The notes beneath the pieces are model-generated. The model had not been told where the DNA came from. It did not search any database and was given only the letters and a program-made list of their open reading frames with translations. Source: Rhodobacteraceae bacterium HLUCCA09 (lineage in GTDB: Bacteria > Pseudomonadota > Alphaproteobacteria > Rhodobacterales > Rhodobacteraceae). From it: DNA of 36,842 bases. The stretch covers positions 1,809 through 38,650 of the forward strand of contig LJNT01000147.1 in NCBI GenBank assembly GCA_001314685.1. The letters run 5' to 3'. A program made the position numbers and the translations under genes. Shown in pieces: positions 25,592 to 34,455 of the stretch (position 1 is the first letter of the stretch; each line of letters begins with the position of its first letter).

Positions 25592-28543
25592 TCAGCTCCT
25601 CGCGCGGGCGCCGTCGGGGTCGAGGAAGACGGGCGAACAGATCTCCACCTCGGTCGTCACTCCGCGCAGGTGGTCGACCATCGACAGCCGCTCGCCCATC
25701 CGCTCCGGGCCGGCAGAGACGAAGCCGAGCGCGATGTCGTGGCCGAGGGTCGGCGAGTGACAGGCGGAGGTCAGGTAGCCCTGGTCGTTGACGCGGATCG
25801 CCTTCGCCCCCCGCTTGAACAGGTGCGCCCCGGCGAGCAATCTGCCGGCCTTGTCGACCGGCCGCAGGCCGACCAGCCGCTCGCGCCCGGGGTCGAGCAG
25901 GCCCGGCCGCGTCGCCGCCGCCTTGCCGATGAAGTCCTTCCTGGGCGAGAGCATGTTCTGCAGCCCGAGATCGAAGGCCGTCGTCCGCCCGTGCAACTCG
26001 GCATGGGTGGGAAAGCCCTTCTCGATCCGCAGCACGTTCAGCGCCTCCATGCCGTAGGGGCCGCCACCCAGCCCCTCGGCGTAGGCGCAGAGCAGGCGCC
26101 AGAGCGCCGCGCCATGCCGCGCTGGCACGGCGATCTCGTAAGCGTGCTCGCCCGAGAACGAGATGCGGAAGAGCCGCCCCGCGACGCCCGCGACCGTCAC
26201 CGCCGCGCAGGCCATGAAGGGAAAGGACCCGGCGTCGTGCCCCCCGTCGAGCACCTGCGCGAGCAGGTCCGGCGCGCGCGGCCCCGCCACGGCGAACTGA
26301 GCCCAGCCGTCGGTGGTCGAGGTGAACCGCGTCGCCATTCCCGGCGCATGGCATTGCTGCACCATCTCGAGATGCGCCATCACCTGCCCCGCCGCGGCGG
26401 TGGTCGTGGTCATCACCCAGATGTCGTCGGACAGGCGCGCCGTGGTGCCGTCGTCCATTACGTGGCCGTCCTCGCGCAGCATGATCCCGTAGCGCGCGCG
26501 CCCCGGCTTCAGCGTCGAGAAGCGCGACGTGTAGACGAGATCGAGGAAGGCCCCGGTGTCGGGGCCGCGGAACTCGATCTTGCCGAGGGTGGAGACGTCG
26601 GCCACGCCCACCGCCTCGCGGACCATCGCCACCTCGCGGGCGCACGCCTCGCGCCAGGTGGTCTCGCCGCGCGCGGGGAAGTAACTCGGCCGATACCACA
26701 GCCCCGCCTCGATCATCGGCGCCCCGCGCGCGGCGCTGGCATCGTGCGAGGTGGTGAACCGCTCGGGCGCGAAACCCTTGCCCTGCGCGCCGGCGGCGAT
26801 GGTGCCGAGCGGCACGGGCACGTAGGGTGGCCGGAAGGTGGTGGTGCCGGTCTCGGGGATCGTCTGCCCGGTCGCCTCGGCCAGCACGGCGAGCGCGACG
26901 ACGTTGGAGGTCTTGCCCTGGTCGGGCGCCATTCCCTGCGTGGTGTAGCGCTTCATGTGCTCGACCGAGACGAAGCCCTCGCGCGCCGACAGCTCGACGT
27001 CCTTCACGGTCACGTCGTTCTGGAAATCGAGCCAGGCGCGGCCCTTCCCGCTGACGCGGAACAGCGGAACGCTCCGACCCGGATCGTCTTCCGCCTCCGG
27101 CACCTCGATCCGCGGCGCGCGAAGCCCCAGGCGCGAGAGCGCCTCCCCCGCGGCGGCGAGGCCCGAGGCGAGGCACCCGGCGGTGTCGAACACGCCCGCC
27201 GCCGCGCCCGCCGGGATCAGCCCCGGCACGGCGCCCCGCGCGCCCTCCCGAGGCGGGAGGAACGCGCCCAGCGCCTCGTCCCAGACCGGCCGGCCACCCA
27301 TGTGGCAGGCAAGATGCACGGTCGGGCTCCACCCCCCCGACATCGCCAGAACGTCCGCCGCGATGCGCCGCACCCTGCCGCCCGCGCGCACCCGGATCGC
27401 CGTCAGCCCCTGCCGGCCGGAGGTGCCCACCACCTGCCCGCCCGCGAAATACGGCGCGTCGATCCCCTCTGGCGCGGGGGCATCGGCACGCGGGTCGATC
27501 ACCGCGGCGATCTGCACCCCCGCCGCGGCGAGGTCGCGCGCCGTGCGGCGGGCGTCGTCGCCCGCGGCGAACAGCGCGATCCGCGCGCCCGGCACCACGC
27601 CCCAGCGATGCAGGTAGGCGCGCACCGCGCTCGCCATCATCACGCCGGGCCGGTCGTTGTCGGGGAAGGCCACCGGTCGCTCCAGCGCCCCGGCGGCCAG
27701 CACGGCCACGCGCGCGTCGATCCGCCAGAAGCAGTCGCGGGGGCACTCCGGCGCAGGGTGGGCGAGATGCTCCGACACGCGCTCGAGCGCCCCGTAGGTG
27801 CCGCCGTCATGGGCGCCGGTCACGGCCGTGCGCGGCATGACCCGGACATTCGGCATGGCACCAAGGCGGGCGAGCGTCGCCGCTGCCCAGTCCTGCGCGG
27901 GTCGCCCGCCGACCTCCTCCGCCTCGGCCAGCAGCCGCCCGCCCGGCTCCGCCCCCTCCTCGGCCAGGATCACGTCGGCCCCGGCCTCGCCTGCCGCCAG
28001 CGCGGCCATCAGGCCCGCCGCGCCCGCCCCGATCACCAGCAGGTCGCAGGAGGCGAAGGCCTTCTCGTGCCGATGCGGGTCGGCCTCGCGGGTGAAGCTG
28101 CCGAGGCCCGCCGCGCGCCGGATCGCCGGCTCGTAGACGCGCTCCCAGAACGCGGCGGGCCACATGAACGTCTTGTAGTAGAACCCCGCCCCGAGGAACG
28201 GCGCGGCGAGGTCGTTCACCGCCAGCAGATCGCGCTCGAGGCTTGGCCAGCGGTTCTGGCTGTGGGCGACGAGACCCTCGTGCACCTCCTGCACGGTCGC
28301 GCGCACGTTCGGAACCCGCCCCGCACCCTCTCCGATCTCCACGAGCGCGTTCGGCTCCTCCGACCCGGCGGTGAGAATCCCCCGAGGGCGATGATACTTG
28401 AAGCTCCGCCCCACCAAACGCACGCCGTTCGCGATCAGCGCCGAGGCGAGCGTGTCGCCCGGATGCCCCGTCAGCATCCGCCCGTCGAAGCGGAACGGCA
28501 CCGACTGCGTCCGGTCGACCCGGCCATACCCCGACAGCCTCAT
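25592..28543 (-). CDS. soxA: Sarcosine oxidase alpha subunit
   Basis: 983 aa: 2Fe-2S-like N-terminus (FRFDGRMLTGHPGDTLASALIANGVRLVGRSFKYHRPRGILTAGSEEPNALVEIG), FAD GAGAAGLMAALAAGEAG, C-terminal aminomethyltransferase-like region. Confidence 0.95.
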   Translation of the reverse strand: MRLSGYGRVDRTQSVPFRFDGRMLTGHPGDTLASALIANGVRLVGRSFKYHRPRGILTAGSEEPNALVEIGEGAGRVPNVRATVQEVHEGLVAHSQNRWPSLERDLLAVNDLAAPFLGAGFYYKTFMWPAAFWERVYEPAIRRAAGLGSFTREADPHRHEKAFASCDLLVIGAGAAGLMAALAAGEAGADVILAEEGAEPGGRLLAEAEEVGGRPAQDWAAATLARLGAMPNVRVMPRTAVTGAHDGGTYGALERVSEHLAHPAPECPRDCFWRIDARVAVLAAGALERPVAFPDNDRPGVMMASAVRAYLHRWGVVPGARIALFAAGDDARRTARDLAAAGVQIAAVIDPRADAPAPEGIDAPYFAGGQVVGTSGRQGLTAIRVRAGGRVRRIAADVLAMSGGWSPTVHLACHMGGRPVWDEALGAFLPPREGARGAVPGLIPAGAAAGVFDTAGCLASGLAAAGEALSRLGLRAPRIEVPEAEDDPGRSVPLFRVSGKGRAWLDFQNDVTVKDVELSAREGFVSVEHMKRYTTQGMAPDQGKTSNVVALAVLAEATGQTIPETGTTTFRPPYVPVPLGTIAAGAQGKGFAPERFTTSHDASAARGAPMIEAGLWYRPSYFPARGETTWREACAREVAMVREAVGVADVSTLGKIEFRGPDTGAFLDLVYTSRFSTLKPGRARYGIMLREDGHVMDDGTTARLSDDIWVMTTTTAAAGQVMAHLEMVQQCHAPGMATRFTSTTDGWAQFAVAGPRAPDLLAQVLDGGHDAGSFPFMACAAVTVAGVAGRLFRISFSGEHAYEIAVPARHGAALWRLLCAYAEGLGGGPYGMEALNVLRIEKGFPTHAELHGRTTAFDLGLQNMLSPRKDFIGKAAATRPGLLDPGRERLVGLRPVDKAGRLLAGAHLFKRGAKAIRVNDQGYLTSACHSPTLGHDIALGFVSAGPERMGERLSMVDHLRGVTTEVEICSPVFLDPDGARARS

Positions 28544-28570
28544 GCCACGCCCCTCCCGGTGCGCAGGCAG

Positions 28571-28648
28571 GCCGGGGGCGCTCCCGCCTCCGCTCGGGGC
28601 GTCGCGGCCCCTCCCTCCGTTGGGCCCGGCGCCGGCTCACGCCGGCGC
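28571..28648. repeat. Family-2 dispersed element, copy 2
   Basis: GCCGGGGGCGCTCCCGCCTCCGCTCGGGGCGTCGCGGCCCCTCCCTCCGTTGGGCCCGGC... ending in GCGCCGGC-TCAC-GCCGGCGC hairpin. Confidence 0.85.
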
Positions 28649-28782
28649 GGCACCGCCCGCGGCACCGACATCCTCTCCGGCTCCGGCGCCGCAGACGGCG
28701 CGCGGCGGCCGGCGCCCCACGCGACCGCCGGCCTGCCGCCGCCCCTTGCCCGCAAAGCGTCGATGGACGGCAAGGCGCCGCG

Positions 28783-28851
28783 CCCCCCCATCATCTTGGC
28801 CCAAATACTCCGGGGGAGTCGCCCGGAACGGGCGGCGGGGGCAGCGCCCCC
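28783..28851 (-). repeat. Family-1 dispersed structured element, copy B
   Basis: Minus strand: GGGGGCGCTGCCCCCGCCGCCCGTTCCGGGCGACTCCCCCGGAGTATTTGGGCCAAGATGATGGGGGG. Confidence 0.9.
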
Positions 28852-28865
28852 GTCCGACATCGCCG

Positions 28866-29129
28866 TCATGCGCCGCCCTCCGCGGCAAGGCGCACCGAGA
28901 AGACCTCGTGGGTCGCCGTGTCCCGCTCCACGATCAGCCAGGCGGTGCACCCGCTGCCGTGATACCACAGCTCCTCGGATCGTCCGGCCGGGTTGTCGCG
29001 CAGGTGCAGGTGGTGGTGCCAGGCCTCCGACCAGGTCTCGCCCTCCGGGCGGCGGGCGTGGACGGCCGCGCCCCTTGGGGTGAACTCGCGCAGGTCGCGG
29101 GGGCCGCAAAGGGGGCAGTCGAGGCGCAT
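28866..29129 (-). CDS. soxD: Sarcosine oxidase delta subunit
   Basis: MRLDCPLCGPRDLREFTPRGAAVHARRPEGETWSEAWHHHLHLRDNPAGRSEELWYHGSGCTAWLIVERDTATHEV; CPLCGPR zinc motif. Confidence 0.93.
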   Translation of the reverse strand: MRLDCPLCGPRDLREFTPRGAAVHARRPEGETWSEAWHHHLHLRDNPAGRSEELWYHGSGCTAWLIVERDTATHEVFSVRLAAEGGA

Positions 29130-29218
29130 GGGGCTCTTTCTCGCGTCGGTATCACGTCGGTATCGCGTCGGTATCGCGTCGGTGCGAAACGGGGCCCGGC
29201 CACCCCGCCGCGACCGCG

Positions 29219-30472
29219 TCAGTGCAGGTTGTGCTGGGCACCCGTTCCCTCCTCGTCCATCAGGCCGTGGCCGGTGTCGAACCGGTCGAGCCGCAGGCGC
29301 GCCGCAGCCGGGTGCGGCGCGTCCGTCGCCAGGAGATGGGCGAAGCAGTCGCCCGAGCCCGGCACCGCCTTGAAGCCGCCGTAGCACCATCCGGTGTTGA
29401 GGTAGAGCCCCTCCAGGGGGGCGCGGTCGATGACCGGCGAGCCGTCGGGCGACATGTCCATGATCCCGCCCCAGCTTCGCAGCATCCGCGCCTTGCCGAT
29501 CATCGGCATAAGCGTGACGCCGGCCTCGAGCACATGCTCGGCCATCGGCAGGTTCCCGCGGGCGGCGTAGGAGGGGTAGAAGTCGAGATCGCCGCCGAAG
29601 ACGAGGCCGCCCTTGTCGGACTGGCTGATGTAGAAGTGGCCCATCCCGTAGGTCACGACATGGTCGATCACGGGCTTCAGGCCCTCGGTGACGAAAGCCT
29701 GAAGCACGTGGCTCTCGATCGGCAGCTTGAGCCCGGCGAGCGCCGCGACCTGGCTGGAGCGGCCGGCCACGGCGAGGCCGACCTTCCCGGCCCGGATCGC
29801 GCCGCGCGTCGTCTCCACGCCCGTCACGCGGCCGGCCTCGACGGCGATGCCGGTGACCTCGCAGTTCTCGATCAGGTCGACGCCCAGCCGGTCGGCGCCA
29901 CGGGCATAGCCCCACGCCACCGCGTCGTGCCGGGCGGTGCCGCCGCGGGGCTGGTAGAGGCCGCCGTAGATGGGAAAGCGCGTCTGCTCGAAGTCGAGCC
30001 AGGGCAGGATCTTCCTCACGCCGTCGGTGTCGAGCAGGATCGCGTCGTCGCCCTGATTGCGGATGGCGTTGCCGCGCCTTGCATAGGCGTCGCGCTGGCC
30101 GTCGGAATGGAACAGGTTGATGAGGCCCCGCTGCGAGTGCATCACGTTGTAATTCAGTTCCTGCTCCAGCCCCTCCCAGAGCTTGAGCGAGTGCGAGTAG
30201 AACTCGGAATTGCCCGGCAACCCGTAATTCGCGCGCACGATGGTGGTGTTGCGCCCGATGTTGCCCGATCCGATCCAGCCCTTTTCGAGCACGGCGACGC
30301 GGCGCACCCCGTGGCGCTTCGCCAGGTAGTAGGCTGTGGACAGGCCGTGGCCGCCGCCGCCCACGATCACCGCGTCGTAGGCCGCCTGCGGCTCGGCCTT
30401 GCGCCAGGCCGGCCGCCAGCCGCGGTTGCCGGCGAGGCCGTGCCTGAGGATCTGGAAGGCGTTGTAGCGCAT
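29219..30472 (-). CDS. soxB: Sarcosine oxidase beta subunit
   Basis: DAVIVGGGGHGLSTAYYLAKRHGVRRVAVLEKGWIGSGNIGRNTTIVRANYGLPGNSEFYSHSLKLWEGLEQELNYN...LNTGWCYGGFKAVPGSG. Confidence 0.96.
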   Translation of the reverse strand: MRYNAFQILRHGLAGNRGWRPAWRKAEPQAAYDAVIVGGGGHGLSTAYYLAKRHGVRRVAVLEKGWIGSGNIGRNTTIVRANYGLPGNSEFYSHSLKLWEGLEQELNYNVMHSQRGLINLFHSDGQRDAYARRGNAIRNQGDDAILLDTDGVRKILPWLDFEQTRFPIYGGLYQPRGGTARHDAVAWGYARGADRLGVDLIENCEVTGIAVEAGRVTGVETTRGAIRAGKVGLAVAGRSSQVAALAGLKLPIESHVLQAFVTEGLKPVIDHVVTYGMGHFYISQSDKGGLVFGGDLDFYPSYAARGNLPMAEHVLEAGVTLMPMIGKARMLRSWGGIMDMSPDGSPVIDRAPLEGLYLNTGWCYGGFKAVPGSGDCFAHLLATDAPHPAAARLRLDRFDTGHGLMDEEGTGAQHNLH

Positions 30473-30913
30473 CGCACACTCCGCAGCCGGGCGTCGGCCG
30501 CCCGGTAAGGCCGCAGGGACAAAAGCAAGCCCGGCCGACCTTGTCCATGCCCGGCGGCGACTCGGCGCGGGCGACGGGCGACATTGCCGCGAAGGCGGGC
30601 AGCGATCACGGCCTGCGGAGCGACTTGCGGTGCGGCAGGCCCGATCGACCGGGGGCGCGGAGGCTGCGACGCCCGGCAGGGGGAGCGCAGGCCCGGAGAC
30701 CCGGCGCCTGTGCCCGTGCCCGCACCTGCCTCGGCTTTCGCGTCGGCGCCGGGACGGAGGTGTCGCACGGCGGCGCCGCGGATCGCGTGGCTTGACGCGC
30801 GGCCCCGGCGCAACGCCCCGACGCGCGGAGCCGGGCAGCGCGGACGGGCCGTGGCGCGCGGCGCGCCGCCCGTCTAGTCTGCCGCGCAAGGCAGGAGGTC
30901 GAGGACAAGCATC

Positions 30914-31225
30914 ATGCGGGAGCAAAAGGCGCGGGCGGCCGCCGTGCTGGCGGCGCTGGCGATCGGGGCGGCGGGCTGCACGGCGCCGGTGGCCGGCCCC
31001 ATCGCGGGGCGGTCGGTGGTGACGGGCGTCGGCGGGGACGACATGCTCAAGCTGCGGTCGGGGCCGGGCACCGGCTTTCGCATCGTGGCAGGGCTGCCCG
31101 AGGGAGCGGTCGTGGTGAACCGGGGCTGTTCCCGCGTCGGCGGCACGCCTTGGTGCGAGGTGGAACTGGCAGAATCGCGGGGCCTGCGCGGCTACGTCTC
31201 GGGGCATTACCTGCGCGACGAGTAG
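30914..31225 (+). CDS. SH3b-domain lipoprotein
   Basis: Lipobox IGAAGC; DDMLKLRSGPGTGFRIVAGLPEGAVVVNRGCSRVGGTPWCEVELAESRGLRGYVSGHYLRDE. Confidence 0.85.
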   Translation: MREQKARAAAVLAALAIGAAGCTAPVAGPIAGRSVVTGVGGDDMLKLRSGPGTGFRIVAGLPEGAVVVNRGCSRVGGTPWCEVELAESRGLRGYVSGHYLRDE

Positions 31226-31230
31226 CGGGC

Positions 31231-31280
31231 CTCGGCCGGCGGGGCTCGGGCGGCGGGGCTCGGCCGGCGGAGCTCGGGCG
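31231..31280. repeat. 14-bp tandem repeat, about 3.6 units
   Basis: ctcggccggcgggg / ctcgggcggcgggg / ctcggccggcggag / ctcgggcg. Confidence 0.9.
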
Positions 31281-31329
31281 TTGGGACGGGTCCACGTCGG
31301 GTCCCTGACACCCTGCAGCCAGCCGGGTC

Positions 31330-31399
31330 GGGGGCGCTGCCCCCGTCGCCGCCTGCGCGGCGACTCCCCCGGGATATTTGGAGCAAGAAGAAGACGGGG
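31330..31399 (+). repeat. Family-1 dispersed structured element, copy C
   Basis: GGGGGCGCTGCCCCC, GTCGCCGC-CTGC-GCGGCGAC, TCCCCCGGGATATTTGGAGCAAGAAGAAGACGGGG. Confidence 0.9.
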
Positions 31400-31413
31400 C
31401 GTGCGGGAGCGCT

Positions 31414-32454
31414 ATGCTCGCAGGCATGGCGCGCGATCCGGTTCTGACCTTCACCGAGCGGGGCATCTACTGCCCGTCGGGCGATTTCTTCGTCGATCCG
31501 TGGCGCCCGGTCGACCGGGCGCTCGTCACCCACGGCCATGCCGACCATGCGCGGCGGGGCCATGCGCGCTATCTCGCCACCGCAGGCTCGGCACCGGTCA
31601 TGCGGCACCGGCTGGGCGACATCCGGCTGGAGACGATCCGCTACGGCGAGGCGCGGCGGATCGGGGGCGCGACGGTCAGCTTCCACCCCGCCGGCCACGT
31701 GCCGGGCTCGGCGCAGATCCGGGTGGAGGTGGGCGGCGAGGCCTGGGTCGTGTCGGGCGACTACAAGGTGGAGGACGACGGGTTGTCGGAGCCGTTCGAC
31801 CCGGTGCGCTGTCACGCCTTCATCAGCGAATGCACCTTCGGGCTGCCGATCTTCGACTGGGCGCCGCAGGCCGACGTCGTGGCGCAGATCGAGGGCTGGT
31901 GGCGCGCCAACGCCGCCGCGGGCCGGGCGAGCGTGATCGGGGCCTACGCGCTGGGCAAGGCGCAACGGATCATCGCCTCGGTAGACGCCTCGATCGGGCC
32001 GATCCTGACCCACGGCGCGGTGGAGGCGACGAATGCGGTGCTCCGGGCGCAAGGCGTGCCGCTGCGCGAAACGGTGCCGGTTACGGCGGAGGTCAGGGGC
32101 AAGGACCACCCCGGCGCGCTCGTGATCGCGCCGCCCTCGGCGCTGGGCACGCCGTGGATGCGCCGCCTCGGCGCGGCCTCGACCGGTTTCGCCAGTGGCT
32201 GGATGCGGCTGCGGGGCGTGCGGCGGCGGCGGGCGGCCGACCGGGGCTTCGTGATGTCGGACCATGCCGACTGGGCGGGCCTCAACGCCGCCATCGCCGC
32301 GACGGGGGCCGAGCGCGTCTTCGTCACCCACGGCTACACGGCGGCGTTCCGCGCCTGGCTCGAAAGCCGCGGCTACGACGCGGCGGTGGTCGAGACCGAG
32401 TTCGAGGGCGAGAGCCTCGAGCGTGCAGGGGCCGGGGAAGAGAGCCCGACCTGA
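31414..32454 (+). CDS. Ligase-associated DNA exonuclease (metallo-beta-lactamase fold)
   Basis: LTFTERGIYCPSGDFFVDPWRPVDRALVTHGHADHARRGHARYL...SGDYKVEDDGLSEPFDPVRCHAFISECTFGLPIFDWAP...GYALGK-like GAYALGKAQRI. Start could alternatively be 31426. Confidence 0.92.
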   Translation: MLAGMARDPVLTFTERGIYCPSGDFFVDPWRPVDRALVTHGHADHARRGHARYLATAGSAPVMRHRLGDIRLETIRYGEARRIGGATVSFHPAGHVPGSAQIRVEVGGEAWVVSGDYKVEDDGLSEPFDPVRCHAFISECTFGLPIFDWAPQADVVAQIEGWWRANAAAGRASVIGAYALGKAQRIIASVDASIGPILTHGAVEATNAVLRAQGVPLRETVPVTAEVRGKDHPGALVIAPPSALGTPWMRRLGAASTGFASGWMRLRGVRRRRAADRGFVMSDHADWAGLNAAIAATGAERVFVTHGYTAAFRAWLESRGYDAAVVETEFEGESLERAGAGEESPT

Positions 32455-32506
32455 GCCTTCGGCCCCGCGATGTGACCTGCGGCCCGGCCGCGCTAGACTG
32501 CCGGGC

Positions 32507-34216
32507 ATGGATGGGCGGGACGGGCAACCGCGGACCGGTGCGCCGGGGGATCACGCCGGACGGGGGAACGCCGCGGCAGAGGGCGGCGGGCGGGTGGGCG
32601 GCGGGTTCGCCCGCTTCGTCGCGCTGTTCACCGCGCTCGACCAGACGACGAAGACCAATGCCAAGGTCGCCGCGCTGGCTGCCTATTTTCGCGAGGCGCC
32701 CGAGGCCGACCGGGTGTGGTGCATCGCGCTGCTCGCCGGCCGCCGGCCCAAGCGGATGCTCCCCTCGACCCTCCTGCGCGACTGGGCGGCGGAGCGGGCC
32801 GGCCTGCCGCTCTGGCTCTTCGAGGAAAGCTACGCGGTCGCGGGCGACCTCGCCGAGACCATCGCGCTGATCCTGCCCGAGGGCGGAGGGCGGTCGGACG
32901 CCTCGCTGTCGGACTGGATCGGGCGGCTGCGCACCCTGCCGACGCTGGAGGAGGCCGAGCGCAAGGCGCTGGTGCTGGAGGCGTGGGAACGGCTGGGGCC
33001 GACCGAGCGCTTCGTGTTCAACAAGCTGCTGACGGGCGGCTTCCGCATGGGGGTGAACGCGAAGCTCATGACGCGGGCGCTGGCGCAGGCGACGGGGATC
33101 GACGCGCCCGAACTCGCCCACCGCCTGATGGGCGACTGGCAGCCCGACCGCGCGACGTGGGAGAGCCTGGTGCTCGCTCCCGACCCCGGCGAGGCGGCGA
33201 GCCGCCCCTACCCGTTCTACCTCGCCTACCAGCTGGACGATCGGCCCGAGAGCCTCGGCGAGGCTGGCGACTGGGCGGCGGAGTGGAAGTGGGACGGCAT
33301 CCGCGGCCAGCTCATCCTGCGCGAGGGGCAGCACTTCCTCTGGTCGCGCGGCGAAGAGCTGATGACCGACCGCTTTCCCGAATTCGCGGCGGCGCGGGAC
33401 TTCCTGCCCGAGGGATGCGTGCTCGACGGCGAGGTGCTGGCATGGGATCACGCGGCGGAGGCGCCGCAGAGCTTCAACGCGTTGCAGGCGCGGATCGGGC
33501 GCAAGACCGTGCCGAAGACCCTGCTCGCGCAGGCACCGGTGGTGCTGCGTGCCTACGACCTGCTCGAATGGCAGGGCGCGGACTGGCGCGCGCGCTCCTT
33601 CGCCGAGCGTCGGGCGCAGCTGGAGGCGGCGCTGGCGCCCCTGCCAGACGCCGCGCCGGTGCGCCTGTCGCCGCTGGTGGCCTTCGACGACTGGGCGAGG
33701 CTCGCGGCCGCGCGCGAGACCTCGCGCGCGCGACAGGCCGAGGGGCTGATGCTCAAGCGCTGGGGCTCGCCCTACCTCGCCGGGCGCAGGAAGGGCGACT
33801 GGTGGAAGTGGAAGGTCGACCCGCTGACCGTCGACGCGGTGATGATCTACGCGCAGGCGGGTCACGGCAGGCGGGCGAACCTCTACACCGACTTCACCTT
33901 CGCGGTGTGGGACGGCCCGCCGGGCGAGGCGGCGCTCGTGCCTGTCACCAAGGCCTATTCGGGCCTCACCGACGCCGAGTTCCGCCGGATCACCGCCTGG
34001 GTGCGCAAGAACACGCTGGAGCGCTACGGGCCAGTGCGCGCGGTGCGGCCCGTCCACGTCTTCGAGATCCATTTCGAGGGGATCCGGAAGAGCACCCGCC
34101 ACAAGTCGGGCGTGGCCCTTCGCTTTCCGCGCATGGCGCGCTGGCGCGTGGACAAGCCCGCCGAGGACGCGAACACGCTCGCCGACCTGCAGGCGATGCT
34201 CGCCGCCTACGGCTGA
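32507..34216 (+). CDS. ATP-dependent DNA ligase (cisplatin-type Lhr-associated ligase)
   Basis: Ligase motif I EWKWDGIRGQL; DGEVLAWD; EGLMLKRWGSPYLAGRRKGDWWKWKVDP; VFEIHFEGIRKSTRHKSGVALRFPRMARWR. The N-terminal start is uncertain. Confidence 0.92.
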   Translation: MDGRDGQPRTGAPGDHAGRGNAAAEGGGRVGGGFARFVALFTALDQTTKTNAKVAALAAYFREAPEADRVWCIALLAGRRPKRMLPSTLLRDWAAERAGLPLWLFEESYAVAGDLAETIALILPEGGGRSDASLSDWIGRLRTLPTLEEAERKALVLEAWERLGPTERFVFNKLLTGGFRMGVNAKLMTRALAQATGIDAPELAHRLMGDWQPDRATWESLVLAPDPGEAASRPYPFYLAYQLDDRPESLGEAGDWAAEWKWDGIRGQLILREGQHFLWSRGEELMTDRFPEFAAARDFLPEGCVLDGEVLAWDHAAEAPQSFNALQARIGRKTVPKTLLAQAPVVLRAYDLLEWQGADWRARSFAERRAQLEAALAPLPDAAPVRLSPLVAFDDWARLAAARETSRARQAEGLMLKRWGSPYLAGRRKGDWWKWKVDPLTVDAVMIYAQAGHGRRANLYTDFTFAVWDGPPGEAALVPVTKAYSGLTDAEFRRITAWVRKNTLERYGPVRAVRPVHVFEIHFEGIRKSTRHKSGVALRFPRMARWRVDKPAEDANTLADLQAMLAAYG

Positions 34217-34324
34217 GCGCGGCCACGGGGCGACCCGACGCTGCACCCCGGCCCGAGGCTGCGCCGCGCCCCTTTGCGCCTGCGGGCCCCGGCCCGTGCG
34301 GACGGGGCGGGCGGAGAGCTTGGA

Positions 34325-34388
34325 GGGGGGCCAGCCCCCCGTCGCCCGTGCCGGGCGCCTCCCCCCGGGATATTTGGAGCAAGAAGAA
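34325..34388 (+). repeat. Family-1 dispersed structured element, copy D
   Basis: GGGGGG-CCAG-CCCCCC, CGCCCG-TGC-CGGGCG, CCTCCCCCCGGGATATTTGGAGCAAGAAGAA. Confidence 0.88.
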
Positions 34389-34455
34389 TCTGCAGGCGGG
34401 GGCAGATCGAGGCCCCTCCGAGTCTTGATCGTCCAGAGACGCGCGGGGCGGGGCC

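Noticed and set aside
25301-29083. 1260-aa plus-strand ORF
   Set aside because: Spans soxG, soxA and the intergenic repeats in antisense; low-complexity RRHP-rich translation typical of GC-rich shadow frames.
30473-30913. Possible genes in the soxB to SH3 lipoprotein spacer
   Set aside because: Available ORFs (e.g. 30606..30908 minus) have Arg/Ala/Pro-rich random-like translations and no clear start signals.
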